Shown: in pieces, positions 18,304-26,919 of the stretch | Numbering within the stretch: position 1 is the first letter of the stretch | Layout of the letters: each line of letters begins with the position of its first letter | NCBI GenBank assembly: GCA_013178225.1 | Contig: JABLXE010000011.1 | Location: 28,429-92,428, forward strand | Direction of reading: 5' to 3' | Length of the DNA: 64,000 nucleotides | Source of the DNA: Methanotrichaceae archaeon | GTDB lineage: Archaea > Halobacteriota > Methanosarcinia > Methanotrichales > Methanotrichaceae | Notes under the pieces: generated by a model | What the model was told of the DNA's origin: nothing | What the model saw: only the letters and a program-made list of their open reading frames with translations | The model's database searches: none | Translations under genes and position numbers: made by a program

Positions 18304-20418
18304 CTATTTCTTGAGAGCCTCCGCCAGGCCAGGAACTCCTTCTGCTCCCGTCGGCACCGTTATGCTGGAGTTCTCGAATGCATCACCTATCGGCTCGCAC
18401 ATGCCTCCAAGGTGCTCCGCCAGGAAAGCCTCAGCCACTGCGTAGAAGGAGAGCTTGTTCTTGGGCCGAACAAAGCCGTGCCCCTCATCCGTGTAGATCA
18501 GATAGGTCACAGGAATGTCTCTGGCCTGCATGGCTTGGACAATCTGGTCCGATTCGTTCTGCTTCACTCTAGGGTCGTTGGCACCCTGGCTTATCAGCAG
18601 AGGTTTCTTTATCCGGTCCACGTAGGTCAAGGGAGACCTCTCCCTGAGAAAAGCCCTTCCTTCCTCAGTCCTGTAATCGCCAATCCTCCGAAACTCCTTT
18701 TCTATCTCCGGTAGCCAATAAGGCGGAATAGATTTCAGGAACGAGGTGAGGTTTGAGATGCCGCAAATATCTACCGCACAGTTGAAGACCTCGGGGGTAA
18801 AGGTCAAGCCTGCCAGGGCGGCATATCCTCCATAGCTCCCGCCCATGATGGCAATCTTGTCAGGGTCAGCAATTCCCCTTTCAATTGACCAGTTCACAGC
18901 ATCTATGAGGTCGTCGTGCATCTTTGCGCCCCACTGGCGGTCTCCTGCATTGATAAAGCTCTTCCCAAAGCCTTCTGAGCCTCTGTAGTTAACGCTCAAT
19001 ACAACGTACCCGCGGTTGGCAAGAAGCTGGTGAAGGCTGTTGAATCCCCAGTAGTCCCTGGACCAGGGGCCGCCGTGCACCAGCAGAACCATCGGCAGAG
19101 GGCTCTCCGGGAGGCTATCGCCATCTTCATCGCTCCCGACCGGTAGGCTGTAGTAGCAGACCATTCTCAGACCATCGCTGGAGTTTATCACCACGGGGTG
19201 CATCTTGGCCAGGGTCAAATTGTCCAGCCTGCTCCTTTCACTAAAAAGGAACCTCACTTCCCCTGTGCTGCGGTTGTAGTGATAATGATGGGCTGGGCCT
19301 ATATCCTGAGTATTGGATAAGAACCAGTTTTTATCGTCGAGGGTGTAATAGTATACGTTAACATCCCCCTCCGGTAATGTATTTCGCAGCAGCTCCATGT
19401 CTGGCTCTATCGACTGATCAAGTATCACCCATTTCCTGCGATCGTAGGTGTATGCTACAGCACGGATTAATCCCGTCTTCGGGTGAACTATGAAGGCATC
19501 GATATTGGCCGGCAGGTCGTCTACCAAAACCTGAACGTCGCCCGTAGTTAAATTTGTTGCAGTGAGTGCTGTTGTCTCCCGGCCACGGCTGTCGACCATA
19601 TACATCAGAGTATCATTGGTATCAAAGCCCCGGATCCAGGTGGTGAAGTCATCATCTGCCTCCTTTTTAATGAATGGCTCCCAGCTGCCGTTGTCCAGCA
19701 ACTTGAAGATCTCTTCACCGCCATCAGGGGTTGCATTGGCTGCAAATCGGATCTTCAAGTCATGGTCTGCCACAAAATAGGAGAAGCCCTCGTTCTTTTG
19801 CACTAGTTTCTTCTCCCCCGTAGTGATGTTGAACCGGTAGATATCGTGGTAGCTGGGATCGCGGTCGTTCAGCCCTATCAACACCTCGTGTGGTATCTTT
19901 ATGCTAGTGCTCAGCAGCTGGGCATTGACACCCTCCAAGGGAGTTAAGTTTCTTCTTTCATCGGTGATCACATCAACAGAATATATGGTCCAGTTCTCAT
20001 CACCATCTTTGTCTTGGACGTAGAGAATATGGCGATTGGTGAATGCCCAATAATAGCCCTGAATACCCCTGAAGGTGTCGTTGGTAATCGGCCGGGCCGA
20101 GGATAGATCGTAAAGAGGTGCTATCCAAACGTTAAGTACGTCGTTATAAGGTGCCATGAAGCTAATCCACTTTCCATCAAGACTATTGAGAATCCGATAC
20201 CTGTCAGGGTCTCCGAAGAACAGATCGCGCGGTATGAGCTCCGTACCGTTTGAATTTTCCCCCGCCCACGTCCATGTCTGCATCCCAGATGCTTGCACTA
20301 AGGAGGGCAGTTCCATGACTGGGCTTTGCTTTGGTTCACTAGAGAGTCCTTCTGAGTTGATCATGCTGAGACTTAGTAGTAATAGTAATGCTAGCCTAAA
20401 TGCCGGTGTATTTATCAC
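18304..20418 (-). CDS. Secreted S9 family prolyl-oligopeptidase-like serine peptidase
   Basis: A 704-residue peptidase with an N-terminal signal peptide (residues about 5-22). A seven-bladed beta-propeller domain (about 60-400) carries repeated Y-D-R/W blade motifs, and an alpha/beta-hydrolase domain follows. Catalytic residues are visible: Ser528 in GGSYGGY, Asp615 in GANDPRV and His647 in DEGHGF. The oxyanion region VHGGPWSRDYWG is present. The family cleaves short peptides, often after Pro or Ala. Export implies scavenging of peptides or processing of surface proteins. The gene is bracketed by two copies of a ferritin 3' fragment, as if inserted by a duplication event. Confidence 0.9.
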   Translation of the reverse strand: MINTPAFRLALLLLLSLSMINSEGLSSEPKQSPVMELPSLVQASGMQTWTWAGENSNGTELIPRDLFFGDPDRYRILNSLDGKWISFMAPYNDVLNVWIAPLYDLSSARPITNDTFRGIQGYYWAFTNRHILYVQDKDGDENWTIYSVDVITDERRNLTPLEGVNAQLLSTSIKIPHEVLIGLNDRDPSYHDIYRFNITTGEKKLVQKNEGFSYFVADHDLKIRFAANATPDGGEEIFKLLDNGSWEPFIKKEADDDFTTWIRGFDTNDTLMYMVDSRGRETTALTATNLTTGDVQVLVDDLPANIDAFIVHPKTGLIRAVAYTYDRRKWVILDQSIEPDMELLRNTLPEGDVNVYYYTLDDKNWFLSNTQDIGPAHHYHYNRSTGEVRFLFSERSRLDNLTLAKMHPVVINSSDGLRMVCYYSLPVGSDEDGDSLPESPLPMVLLVHGGPWSRDYWGFNSLHQLLANRGYVVLSVNYRGSEGFGKSFINAGDRQWGAKMHDDLIDAVNWSIERGIADPDKIAIMGGSYGGYAALAGLTFTPEVFNCAVDICGISNLTSFLKSIPPYWLPEIEKEFRRIGDYRTEEGRAFLRERSPLTYVDRIKKPLLISQGANDPRVKQNESDQIVQAMQARDIPVTYLIYTDEGHGFVRPKNKLSFYAVAEAFLAEHLGGMCEPIGDAFENSSITVPTGAEGVPGLAEALKK

Positions 20419-20574
20419 TCTTAGCCTCCTTAAGCTTAAACAGTAAGAAAGGCTAAAAGAGATTAAACTTTTGATTGAATTGTGGATCGTGGACGAGTCT
20501 TATTAAACAGGAATCCTGAAGTAATATGTCTCCAGTTCCACCAAGAACAGGATCAATAGGCTCGTTTCGTTATG

Positions 20575-21100
20575 ATTCAATTGATAGGGCCGCAACCATA
20601 GGATGCGATCACAGATAAGATAATGATTAGAACCTCCTGCCTCATAAACCAATCTCCATCTGGCACTTTTTTCCTCATCTCATCCATGATCCATCGCACG
20701 GGCTCGTGAGTCCCGCTGCGGGTCGGTGGAGGCATCCGGAGCGTGAGGCCAGTCATTCAATCCGGAATAGTAAGCCGCCTCCATCCTGATCTGTCCCGCC
20801 ATCCTCACTGTGGTATTGGCTGATCCCAATCGCGGCCTTATATGCTGTTCTTTCCCCAGCAGCTTCCTGGAATCACCGGATCTGCAATCGCACGCTTCTT
20901 CAGCTATCCTATGGCGTCCCGCCGTAGGGAAACATGTTGAACCCGCGCGGGAACTTGAACTTCCTCTGCCCCAGCTCTCGGTCTACAGCCTGCAGAGCCG
21001 CTTCATTCTGGCCCGCTGCCTTGACCTTGTTCAGAACCATATCCGAGGACTCTTCCTCTTCCACCTGCTCGTCGATGTACCACTGCAGGAAGCTCCTGGT
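20575..21100. repeat. Ferritin 3' end and downstream region (copy 2, parental)
   Basis: The intact partner of the repeat at 17692-18160, in the same orientation. It includes the last 190 bp or so of the ferritin gene and about 330 bp of its 3' flank. A short palindrome CCCGCTGCGGG at about 20713 is kept in both copies. The rest of the 20419-20574 spacer shows no gene. Confidence 0.8.
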
Positions 21101-21445
21101 GGCCTGGTCCTTCTCGGCCTCGGCCACGCCTGCCAGGGCCTTGATCAGTCCGGTCACCGCCCGCTCGTGGTCCCAGACCTGCTGGAAGGCCTCCAGCGGC
21201 GATCCCCAGGCGAATCTGGGCTCCTCCACCGCCAGCATCCGGGCCCTGCCGCCGGAGCTGATCACGTAGTCGTACATCTTCATGGTGTGAACCAGCTCTT
21301 CTCCGGCCTGCACCCGCATCCAGGAGGCGAGACCCTTCATGTTGATGGACTCGAAATAGGCCGACATGGACAGGTACAGGTAAGAAGAGTAAAGCTCCCG
21401 GTTGGCCTGTTCGTTGAGGGCCTCAGTCATCTTTTCGCTGAGCAT
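20909..21445 (-). CDS. ftn: Ferritin (FtnA-type, non-haem)
   Basis: A 178-residue four-helix-bundle iron-storage protein. Ferroxidase ligands are in place: Glu in ALNEQANRELYSSYLYLS (about 9-26), EELVHTMKMYDY (about 48-59, ExxH), and FLQWYIDEQVEEE (about 118-130). It oxidises Fe(II) with peroxide or oxygen and stores it as mineral in a 24-mer. A rubredoxin gene lies 28 nt upstream on the same strand, so the pair likely forms an operon for oxygen and iron stress. The C-terminus FKFPRGFNMFPYGGTP is longer than usual. Confidence 0.93.
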   Translation of the reverse strand: MLSEKMTEALNEQANRELYSSYLYLSMSAYFESINMKGLASWMRVQAGEELVHTMKMYDYVISSGGRARMLAVEEPRFAWGSPLEAFQQVWDHERAVTGLIKALAGVAEAEKDQATRSFLQWYIDEQVEEEESSDMVLNKVKAAGQNEAALQAVDRELGQRKFKFPRGFNMFPYGGTP

Positions 21446-21473
21446 ATCTAAATCACCCTTTAAATTACCCTGG

Positions 21474-21644
21474 TTATTGCATCTTCTCGAAGTTCTCTTT
21501 GCCCACTCCGCACTCGGGACAGATCCAGTCGTCGGGCAGGTCGGCGAAGGCGGTTCCGGGAGGTATGTTGGCTGTGGGGTCTCCCTTCTCCGGGTCGTAG
21601 ATGTACCCGCACACAGTGCACACGTACTTATCCAATTGCTTCAC
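21474..21644 (-). CDS. Rubredoxin
   Basis: A 56-residue one-iron electron carrier. The two CxxCG knuckles are clear, [14 protein letters not shown] and [12 protein letters not shown], and the spacing between them is typical. The start is the GTG at 21644, within GAGGTG and followed by KQLDKYVC. Aromatic residues Tyr and Trp (DDWICPEC) sit at the usual places. It probably donates electrons to oxygen- or peroxide-reducing proteins and is co-transcribed with ferritin. Confidence 0.93.
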   Translation of the reverse strand: MKQLDKYVCTVCGYIYDPEKGDPTANIPPGTAFADLPDDWICPECGVGKENFEKMQ

Positions 21645-21809
21645 CTCATGACTGTTATTGCTAATACTATCACCAGTACTGCAACTACCTTATTGTCGAA
21701 CATATTTGGCGAATCATATTTGGCGAATCCGCTAATATCCGCAAATTTTGCGGTCGTTGCTGATATGTGGATGGGTAGTGATGGCCTGGAATTGCTATTA
21801 GGCTGGATA

Positions 21810-22664
21810 TCAGATTAAGCCTTCCAGAACCTCCTTGATCCTGGAGTCTCTGTCCACATCCCGGATCTCGAAGCCCGGAAATGTCCGGTCGAACGTCGGT
21901 GCATCCACCTGATAGAACTTGCCCAGAGGTATGCGAGCTTCGTGGTCGTCGTAATTCCAGGATCTGGCGATCTTCAAGGCCTCATCGAAGCTGCTGGTGT
22001 CATTGTCCTTGACCTCGTAGGTCCGCTGGTTGTAGGACTCGTAGAGGTTGAAGAAGGTCACGCACACCTGCAGCACGTCCACGAAGGAGAAGCCCTGGTG
22101 AAGTATGGCCTCCTTGAAGAGCTTCTGCAATAGATCTATTCCGTGGGTGTAGCCCCGGGCGATGTAGGTGGCACCACTGGCCAGCATAAGCTCCGGAGGG
22201 TTCATGGGAAGCTCCTCGGTCCCGAGCGGCGTCGATTTGCCTTTGAAGCCCGGCGGCGAGGTGGGCGTGAACTGCCCGGTAGTCAGCCCGTAGACCCGGT
22301 TGTCGTGCAGTATCAGGGTGACGTCGATGTTCCTCTTGGCCGCGAAGATCAGGTGGTCAAGCCCCTCGGCCAGGGAGTCGCCATCTCCGGAAAAGCAAAT
22401 GACCTTGAGGTCGGGGTTGGCAAGCTTGATTCCCGTGGCCACAGGCAGAGTCCGGCCGTGGATTGAATAGAAGCTGTTCACGTTCAGATAGTCCACGATC
22501 TTGGCGTGACAGCCGATTCCGGAGACCAGCACCACGTCCTCCACCGGATAGCCCTCCTGGTCCAGCTGGGCCAGTACCGACCTGATGGCGCTGAGGATGG
22601 AGAAGTTGCCGCAGCCCGGACACCAGGTGTTGGTGGCATAGGATGCGAGGTCTTTCGGGTTCAT
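21810..22664 (-). CDS. 2-oxoacid:acceptor oxidoreductase, beta subunit (TPP-binding)
   Basis: A 284-residue subunit that binds thiamine pyrophosphate and a [4Fe-4S] cluster. CPGCGN at about 15-20 supplies cluster cysteines, and the TPP motif starts at GDGDSLAEG and ends at the LILHDN segment. The ATG at 22664 overlaps the alpha-subunit stop by 4 nt (ATGA). The longer upstream open frame is just read-through of the alpha gene in another phase. With the gamma-alpha fused partner this makes a two-subunit enzyme that oxidatively decarboxylates a 2-oxoacid to an acyl-CoA and reduces ferredoxin. The substrate, pyruvate, 2-oxoglutarate or other, is not resolved. Confidence 0.9.
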   Translation of the reverse strand: MNPKDLASYATNTWCPGCGNFSILSAIRSVLAQLDQEGYPVEDVVLVSGIGCHAKIVDYLNVNSFYSIHGRTLPVATGIKLANPDLKVICFSGDGDSLAEGLDHLIFAAKRNIDVTLILHDNRVYGLTTGQFTPTSPPGFKGKSTPLGTEELPMNPPELMLASGATYIARGYTHGIDLLQKLFKEAILHQGFSFVDVLQVCVTFFNLYESYNQRTYEVKDNDTSSFDEALKIARSWNYDDHEARIPLGKFYQVDAPTFDRTFPGFEIRDVDRDSRIKEVLEGLI

Positions 22665-24322
22665 TGTTCCACCTCTGTTAGCCTGGACTCTAAGTCCTCG
22701 ACTGAAAACGGTCTGCCGTCGTACTTCAGTATCAGCTCGTCTGCCGGAAAGCCGTAAAATCCGCACAGCTTGGCCAGCTGGCCGGTCGAGTTGCACTCCA
22801 CAGCTATCACCTTCTCCACTCCCTCCAGGGCCTCGCTCAGGCGGTCCGCCGGAAACGGAGAGAGCACCAGGACCTGGATCACTTTCAGCCCCATCTTGAG
22901 GCCTATCTCCTCGCACACTCCCTTGTTCGAGCCCCAGCACAGCAGAGCGGTCTTGCCCCTTCCCTTGACCTTCACCGTCTCGTAGTTCTCCAACTCTCTA
23001 GCCAGGGACTGTCCTTTGAGCAGCCGCTTGTCGCTCATCTCCGTGGCCACCTGCGGGTCCTCAGAGGTTACCCCGTGCTGGTCATGAGTGTAGCTGTCGA
23101 CCTTTATGGCCTGTCCTTTTTGAGGGGGAAAGGCCAGCGGTGAGACGCCGCTATCCGTTTGACGGTAGCGATCGTACTTCCCCTGTCCGTCCCAGCGGGC
23201 GAAATCTTCTTCGGACAGGTCTCCGGCCGCCTTTAGATCGAAGCTGTACAGACCTTCGGACACCGACTTGTCGATCAGGACGAAGGAAGGGACCTGGTAC
23301 TTCCAGGCCAGGTTGAGCGCCACTCCAGACCAGTAGTAGGACTCCTCGGCGTCTCCCGGAGAGACCACGAACCTGGGAAACTCTCCCTGTCCGGCGTTGA
23401 GGATGAAGTGCAGGTCTCCCTGGGCGGTATAGGTGGGAATTCCGGTGGAAGGTCCGGCCCTCTGGGACATCAGTATGGCCACCGGCATCTCGGCCATTCC
23501 GCTCATGCTCAGGCCCTCGCACATCAGGCAAAACCCGCCTCCCGATGTTCCTATTGCTGTCTTCTGACCGGCATAGGCGAACCCCTGGGCCATGAGCATC
23601 ACCGCGATCTCGTTCTCGGGATGAACCACCTTGAGACCGAAGCCGGGGGCCTGGTCGGCCAGGAAGTGAAGCGTGCTGGAGGAAGGTGTCATGGGATAAG
23701 CCACATAGGCCTTGAGCCCGGCCTTGAGAAATCCCAGGCCCACCGCCTGGTTGCCGGTGAGCAGCGGAAGGACGGGATTGAGGGCGCGGTCCACCCGGCA
23801 GAACTCCACCGCCGAGTCGTAGCCCCGGCGCGCCACTTTCAGGTTTTGTTCCAGCTTCTTGGGGATGTGCTTCTTCAGCACCGATTCCAGGGTCTGCCAG
23901 TCTATTCCCACCACCCGGCAGAACCCTCCCAGGATGCAGGTGTTGCGCATTATCTTGGGGGCATCCTCTTGCTTCAGGATATCCGAGACGGGAAGCCCGC
24001 AGCCCTTCTGCTCCAGACCGGCGGCCTTGACCTGGTCGGAGTCATAAATTACAAAGGAGCTATCTTTGAGCCTCTTTTCGTGCTTCTCTATCGTCTCCTG
24101 GTTCAGGGCGATTAAGACATCGATAGCATCGGTGTGCGTGCTCACCCGGCCTTTAGCGGCCCTGACTATGGAGAAGTTGTGCCCTCCCCGGATGAGAGAA
24201 GGGTAATCGTAGTACATGTAGATGCAGTAGCCCAGCCGGCTAAAAAGCCGGCCCAGGGTCAGTCCCGCCTCATTGATGCCGTCTCCGGCAATCCCGCCAA
24301 TCAGGGTTGAAAATTCGTCCAT
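22661..24322 (-). CDS. 2-oxoacid:acceptor oxidoreductase, fused gamma-alpha subunit
   Basis: At 553 residues it fuses an N-terminal gamma domain (about 1-185, GGIAGDGINEAGLTLGRLF, RGGHNFSIVRA) to the alpha domain (from about 190, GNQAVGLGFLKAGLKAYVAY, PMTPSSSTLHFL). A QRAGPSTGIPT motif near 290 is typical of the alpha subunit. No ferredoxin-like delta domain is present here, so an external ferredoxin accepts the electrons. This fused arrangement is shared with haloarchaeal enzymes and the KorAB class. It could link CoA esters with 2-oxoglutarate made through aconitase, encoded at 61.5 kb, but that is inference. Confidence 0.9.
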   Translation of the reverse strand: MDEFSTLIGGIAGDGINEAGLTLGRLFSRLGYCIYMYYDYPSLIRGGHNFSIVRAAKGRVSTHTDAIDVLIALNQETIEKHEKRLKDSSFVIYDSDQVKAAGLEQKGCGLPVSDILKQEDAPKIMRNTCILGGFCRVVGIDWQTLESVLKKHIPKKLEQNLKVARRGYDSAVEFCRVDRALNPVLPLLTGNQAVGLGFLKAGLKAYVAYPMTPSSSTLHFLADQAPGFGLKVVHPENEIAVMLMAQGFAYAGQKTAIGTSGGGFCLMCEGLSMSGMAEMPVAILMSQRAGPSTGIPTYTAQGDLHFILNAGQGEFPRFVVSPGDAEESYYWSGVALNLAWKYQVPSFVLIDKSVSEGLYSFDLKAAGDLSEEDFARWDGQGKYDRYRQTDSGVSPLAFPPQKGQAIKVDSYTHDQHGVTSEDPQVATEMSDKRLLKGQSLARELENYETVKVKGRGKTALLCWGSNKGVCEEIGLKMGLKVIQVLVLSPFPADRLSEALEGVEKVIAVECNSTGQLAKLCGFYGFPADELILKYDGRPFSVEDLESRLTEVEQ

Positions 24323-24580
24323 CTCGGTCCTCCCAGCTAGGTCTCTTGCCGGGCAGCAATCCCCAATCCACCGGCCGCAGCCCGATTGTTGTTATTGTCT
24401 TTATTGGGCACTATCAGTTATAAAAACTTCGGGTTCAAGACAGTTCAGTGTCTTCAATCTGGCGAAGATAGAAATAGCAAGAGATGACAAAGAAATTTAG
24501 GGAACTGGATTTCGGGAAGACCCTGAAATCTTTAGTCTTGCATTAAAATCTTACATTTCATTTCGAAGGAGGCTAAACTC

Positions 24581-24820
24581 ATATCGGAGATCAAGCCAGA
24601 ACAGGAGCTGGACTGTGTCGGCCTGTTCTGCCCCCTGCCCATTGCCCGCACCAAGGAGGAGATCGAGATGCTGGAGGTGGGGCAGATTCTGAAGGTGGAG
24701 GCGGACGATCCGGCCGCAGAAGAGGACATCCCCCGCTGGGCCAGGCGGGCCGGACATGAGCTGGTGAAATTCGAAAAATCGGGAAACATCATGACTTTCT
24801 GGATCAAAAAGCTTCATTAG
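24581..24820 (+). CDS. TusA/SirA-like sulfurtransferase, ATA start
   Basis: A 79-residue protein. The motif LDCVGLFCPLPIARTK holds the conserved sulfur-carrying cysteine in CPLP (about residue 17), and the C-terminal GNIMTFWIKK strand is typical. The frame has no ATG, GTG or TTG before this motif. AAGGAGG ends 8 nt before ATA at 24581, which gives the expected N-terminus M-S-E-I-K. It passes persulfide sulfur between proteins. It heads a plus-strand run with DsrE-like, IscS-like and IscU genes, an obvious sulfur-relay neighbourhood. A minus-strand open frame here is a shadow. Confidence 0.8.
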   Translation: MSEIKPEQELDCVGLFCPLPIARTKEEIEMLEVGQILKVEADDPAAEEDIPRWARRAGHELVKFEKSGNIMTFWIKKLH

Positions 24821-24886
24821 ATGAATCTGAAACGGAATTGGAAACTCAGCAGGGTTTTTTGAAAAACATCAGGTTGGTTGAAAAAG

Positions 24887-25246
24887 ATGACAAGCGTACT
24901 TTACGTTCAGACCAGCGGACTGGACAGCCCGGAGAGGCTTTATGCGCCCTTCATCCTGAGCGCGACGGCCAGGGCCATGGATTTGGAGGCGGCCATATTC
25001 TTCATGATCAAGGGCCTAACGCAGATGAAGAAGGGCGAGGCCGAGAAGGTCAAGATAGGGAGCTTCCCGAGCCTGAAGGAAGTCATGGACCAGGCCCTGG
25101 CTGCAGGGGTTAAGATGTACATCTGCGAGCAGAGCACCCAGCTCCTGGGAATTCCCCGCGGCGACTTCATACCCGAGGCCAAAATCGCCGGGGCCGGAAC
25201 CCTGATTGATCTGTCCCTGGATGCCGATTCAGTGCTGACCTTCTAA
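24887..25246 (+). CDS. DsrE family protein
   Basis: A 119-residue protein of the DsrE/DsrF-like sulfur-handling fold. Segments VLYVQTSGLDSPERLYAPF, AIFFMIKGLTQMKKGEAE and VKMYICEQSTQLLG are typical, with a cysteine near 81 in the usual position. The ATG at 24887 is preferred over the TTG at 24878 because it gives the family N-terminus M-T-S-V-L. It follows the TusA-like gene by 66 nt, with a T6 run between, and precedes iscS by 11 nt. It probably forms a sulfur relay with TusA. Confidence 0.88.
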   Translation: MTSVLYVQTSGLDSPERLYAPFILSATARAMDLEAAIFFMIKGLTQMKKGEAEKVKIGSFPSLKEVMDQALAAGVKMYICEQSTQLLGIPRGDFIPEAKIAGAGTLIDLSLDADSVLTF

Positions 25247-25257
25247 AAGAGGCCTCG

Positions 25258-26409
25258 ATGAGCATCTATCTGGACTACCAGTCGGCCTGTCCGGTGGACC
25301 CGCGGGCAGTTGAGTTTGCCGGGCGCTATTTGGCCGAGGATTTCGGAAACCCCTCCGCCCTTCACGCCACCGGCCTTGCCGCCAAAGCGGTTGTGGAGGA
25401 GGCAAGGGAAAAGGTGGCCCGGCTGATAAATGCCGAGGGTCCGTCTACAATCATCTTCACCGGCTCGGCAACTGAAGCTAACAACCTGGCCATCCACGGG
25501 ACCGCCGCCAGGAACGCCGGAGCCGGAAAGCAGCTGCTGGCCAGCGCCATTGAGCATATCTCGGTCTTAAATCCCCTCAAGTACCTGCAGAAGACCGGCT
25601 TTTCGCTCTCTCTGGTCCCGGTGGATGCCTCCGGCCTGCTGGACCTGGAGGCCTTGAAGGGACAGGTCAGCCCGGAAACCGTCCTCACCTCTGTGCAGTA
25701 TGGCAGCAGCGAGATCGGAACGGTGCAGCCGATAAAGGAGATCGCCGAGATCGTTCACTCCGGTGCCCGGTACCTGCACGTGGATGCCACAGCCGCTGCC
25801 GGAAAGATCCCAATCGATGTGCAAAGGGATTCAATCGACCTCCTGACCATCTCCTCCAACGACCTCTACGGCCCTCAGGGCGCGGGAGCGCTCTACGTCC
25901 GTCCCGGCGTCCGGCTCCAGCCGGTGTCGTTCGGAGGCGGCCAGGAAAGAGGCCTCCGTCCGGGAACGGAGAACCTGTTCGCCATCGCCGGCCTGGGCGA
26001 GGCCGCCAGGCTGGCCGGACAGGAGTTGGAGGCGGAAGGGTCGCGCCTGAAAGGGATGCGGGACCGGCTGATCGGGGAGATCCTGAAGATCGAGCAGTCC
26101 CATCTGACCGGCCATCCCCAAAGGCGGCTGCCGCACCATGCCAGCTTCCGCTTCTCCCGGATTGAGGGCGAGAGCATCCTTCTCACCCTGGACGCCATGT
26201 TCGGCATCCAGGTCTCCACCGGCTCGGCCTGCTCCTCTCGCACCCTTGAGCCCTCGCACGTCCTCCTGGCCATCGGGCTTAAGCATGAGGAGGCCCATGG
26301 ATCCATGGTCATGACTCTGGGAAAGCGCAATTCCCAGGATGAGGTACCTGCCATCGTGGAGGCGGTGGAAAAGACCGTGCAGAGGCTGAGGGCTATGTCC
26401 CCGCTCTGA
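25258..26409 (+). CDS. iscS: IscS/NifS-like protein lacking the PLP lysine
   Basis: A 383-residue fold-type I aminotransferase family member by length and alignment (YLDYQSACPVDPRAVEF, GNPSALHATG, TGSATEANNLAIHG). The catalytic loop cysteine is present, Cys325 in STGSACSSRT. The position that normally reads S-H-K, with the PLP lysine, reads S-N-D (Asn201-Asp202 in ISSNDLYGPQG). Family knowledge: the Archaeoglobus fulgidus IscS also has Asp there and was reported not to hold PLP as an internal aldimine. It may act as an IscU scaffold partner or receive sulfide by another route, fed by TusA/DsrE. The IscU gene follows 15 nt downstream. Confidence 0.88.
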   Translation: MSIYLDYQSACPVDPRAVEFAGRYLAEDFGNPSALHATGLAAKAVVEEAREKVARLINAEGPSTIIFTGSATEANNLAIHGTAARNAGAGKQLLASAIEHISVLNPLKYLQKTGFSLSLVPVDASGLLDLEALKGQVSPETVLTSVQYGSSEIGTVQPIKEIAEIVHSGARYLHVDATAAAGKIPIDVQRDSIDLLTISSNDLYGPQGAGALYVRPGVRLQPVSFGGGQERGLRPGTENLFAIAGLGEAARLAGQELEAEGSRLKGMRDRLIGEILKIEQSHLTGHPQRRLPHHASFRFSRIEGESILLTLDAMFGIQVSTGSACSSRTLEPSHVLLAIGLKHEEAHGSMVMTLGKRNSQDEVPAIVEAVEKTVQRLRAMSPL

Positions 26410-26424
26410 GGAGGTTGTTTGGAA

Positions 26425-26874
26425 ATGGCACAGATCGGTTACAGCAAAAAGGTGATGGAGCACTTCATGAACCCGCACAATGTGGGCGTGATCGAGAACC
26501 CGGACGGCTACGGCCAGGTCGGAAACCCCGTCTGCGGAGATCTGATGGAGATCTTCATCACCGTGAAAGACGACAGAATCGACGACATCAAGTTCCGGAC
26601 CTTCGGCTGCGGTTCAGCCATAGCTGTCTCCAGCATGGTCACCGACATGGCAAAGGGAAGGACCCTGGACGAGGCCATGAAGATCTCCCGGAACGACGTG
26701 GCAGAAGAGCTGGGCGGTCTTCCGCCGCAGAAGCTGCACTGCTCCAACCTGGGCGCAGACGCCCTTCACGCCGCCATCAAGGACTACTGGGTCAAGATCG
26801 GAAAGATCAAGCCAGAAGAGGCCAAGCCTGAGGAAGAGGCCGCTTCCGAGGGCGAGGCTTGCGGGACTGAGTAG
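26425..26874 (+). CDS. iscU: Iron-sulfur scaffold protein IscU
   Basis: The scaffold on which [2Fe-2S] clusters are assembled. Three conserved cysteines are present in GNPVCGD, FGCGSAIA and LHCSNLG (Cys39, 64 and 108 when counted from TTG 26419), and the Asp after the first is retained. The C-terminal tail is an acidic low-complexity extension (EEAKPEEEAASEGEACG) with an extra cysteine. GAGGAGG lies at 26407-26413. The ATG at 26425 is chosen, and TTG at 26419 is possible. It is adjacent to the IscS-like gene and is convergent with the ApbC gene. Confidence 0.94.
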   Translation: MAQIGYSKKVMEHFMNPHNVGVIENPDGYGQVGNPVCGDLMEIFITVKDDRIDDIKFRTFGCGSAIAVSSMVTDMAKGRTLDEAMKISRNDVAEELGGLPPQKLHCSNLGADALHAAIKDYWVKIGKIKPEEAKPEEEAASEGEACGTE

Positions 26875-26919
26875 TACTCTTCCGGTCCCTCGGGTTCTTC
26901 ATGACATACCCTGGAAGAG

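Noticed and set aside
22665..22940. Upstream extension of the oxidoreductase beta subunit
   Set aside because: It lies inside the alpha-subunit gene in another phase. The ATGA overlap at 22661-22664 fits the true start.
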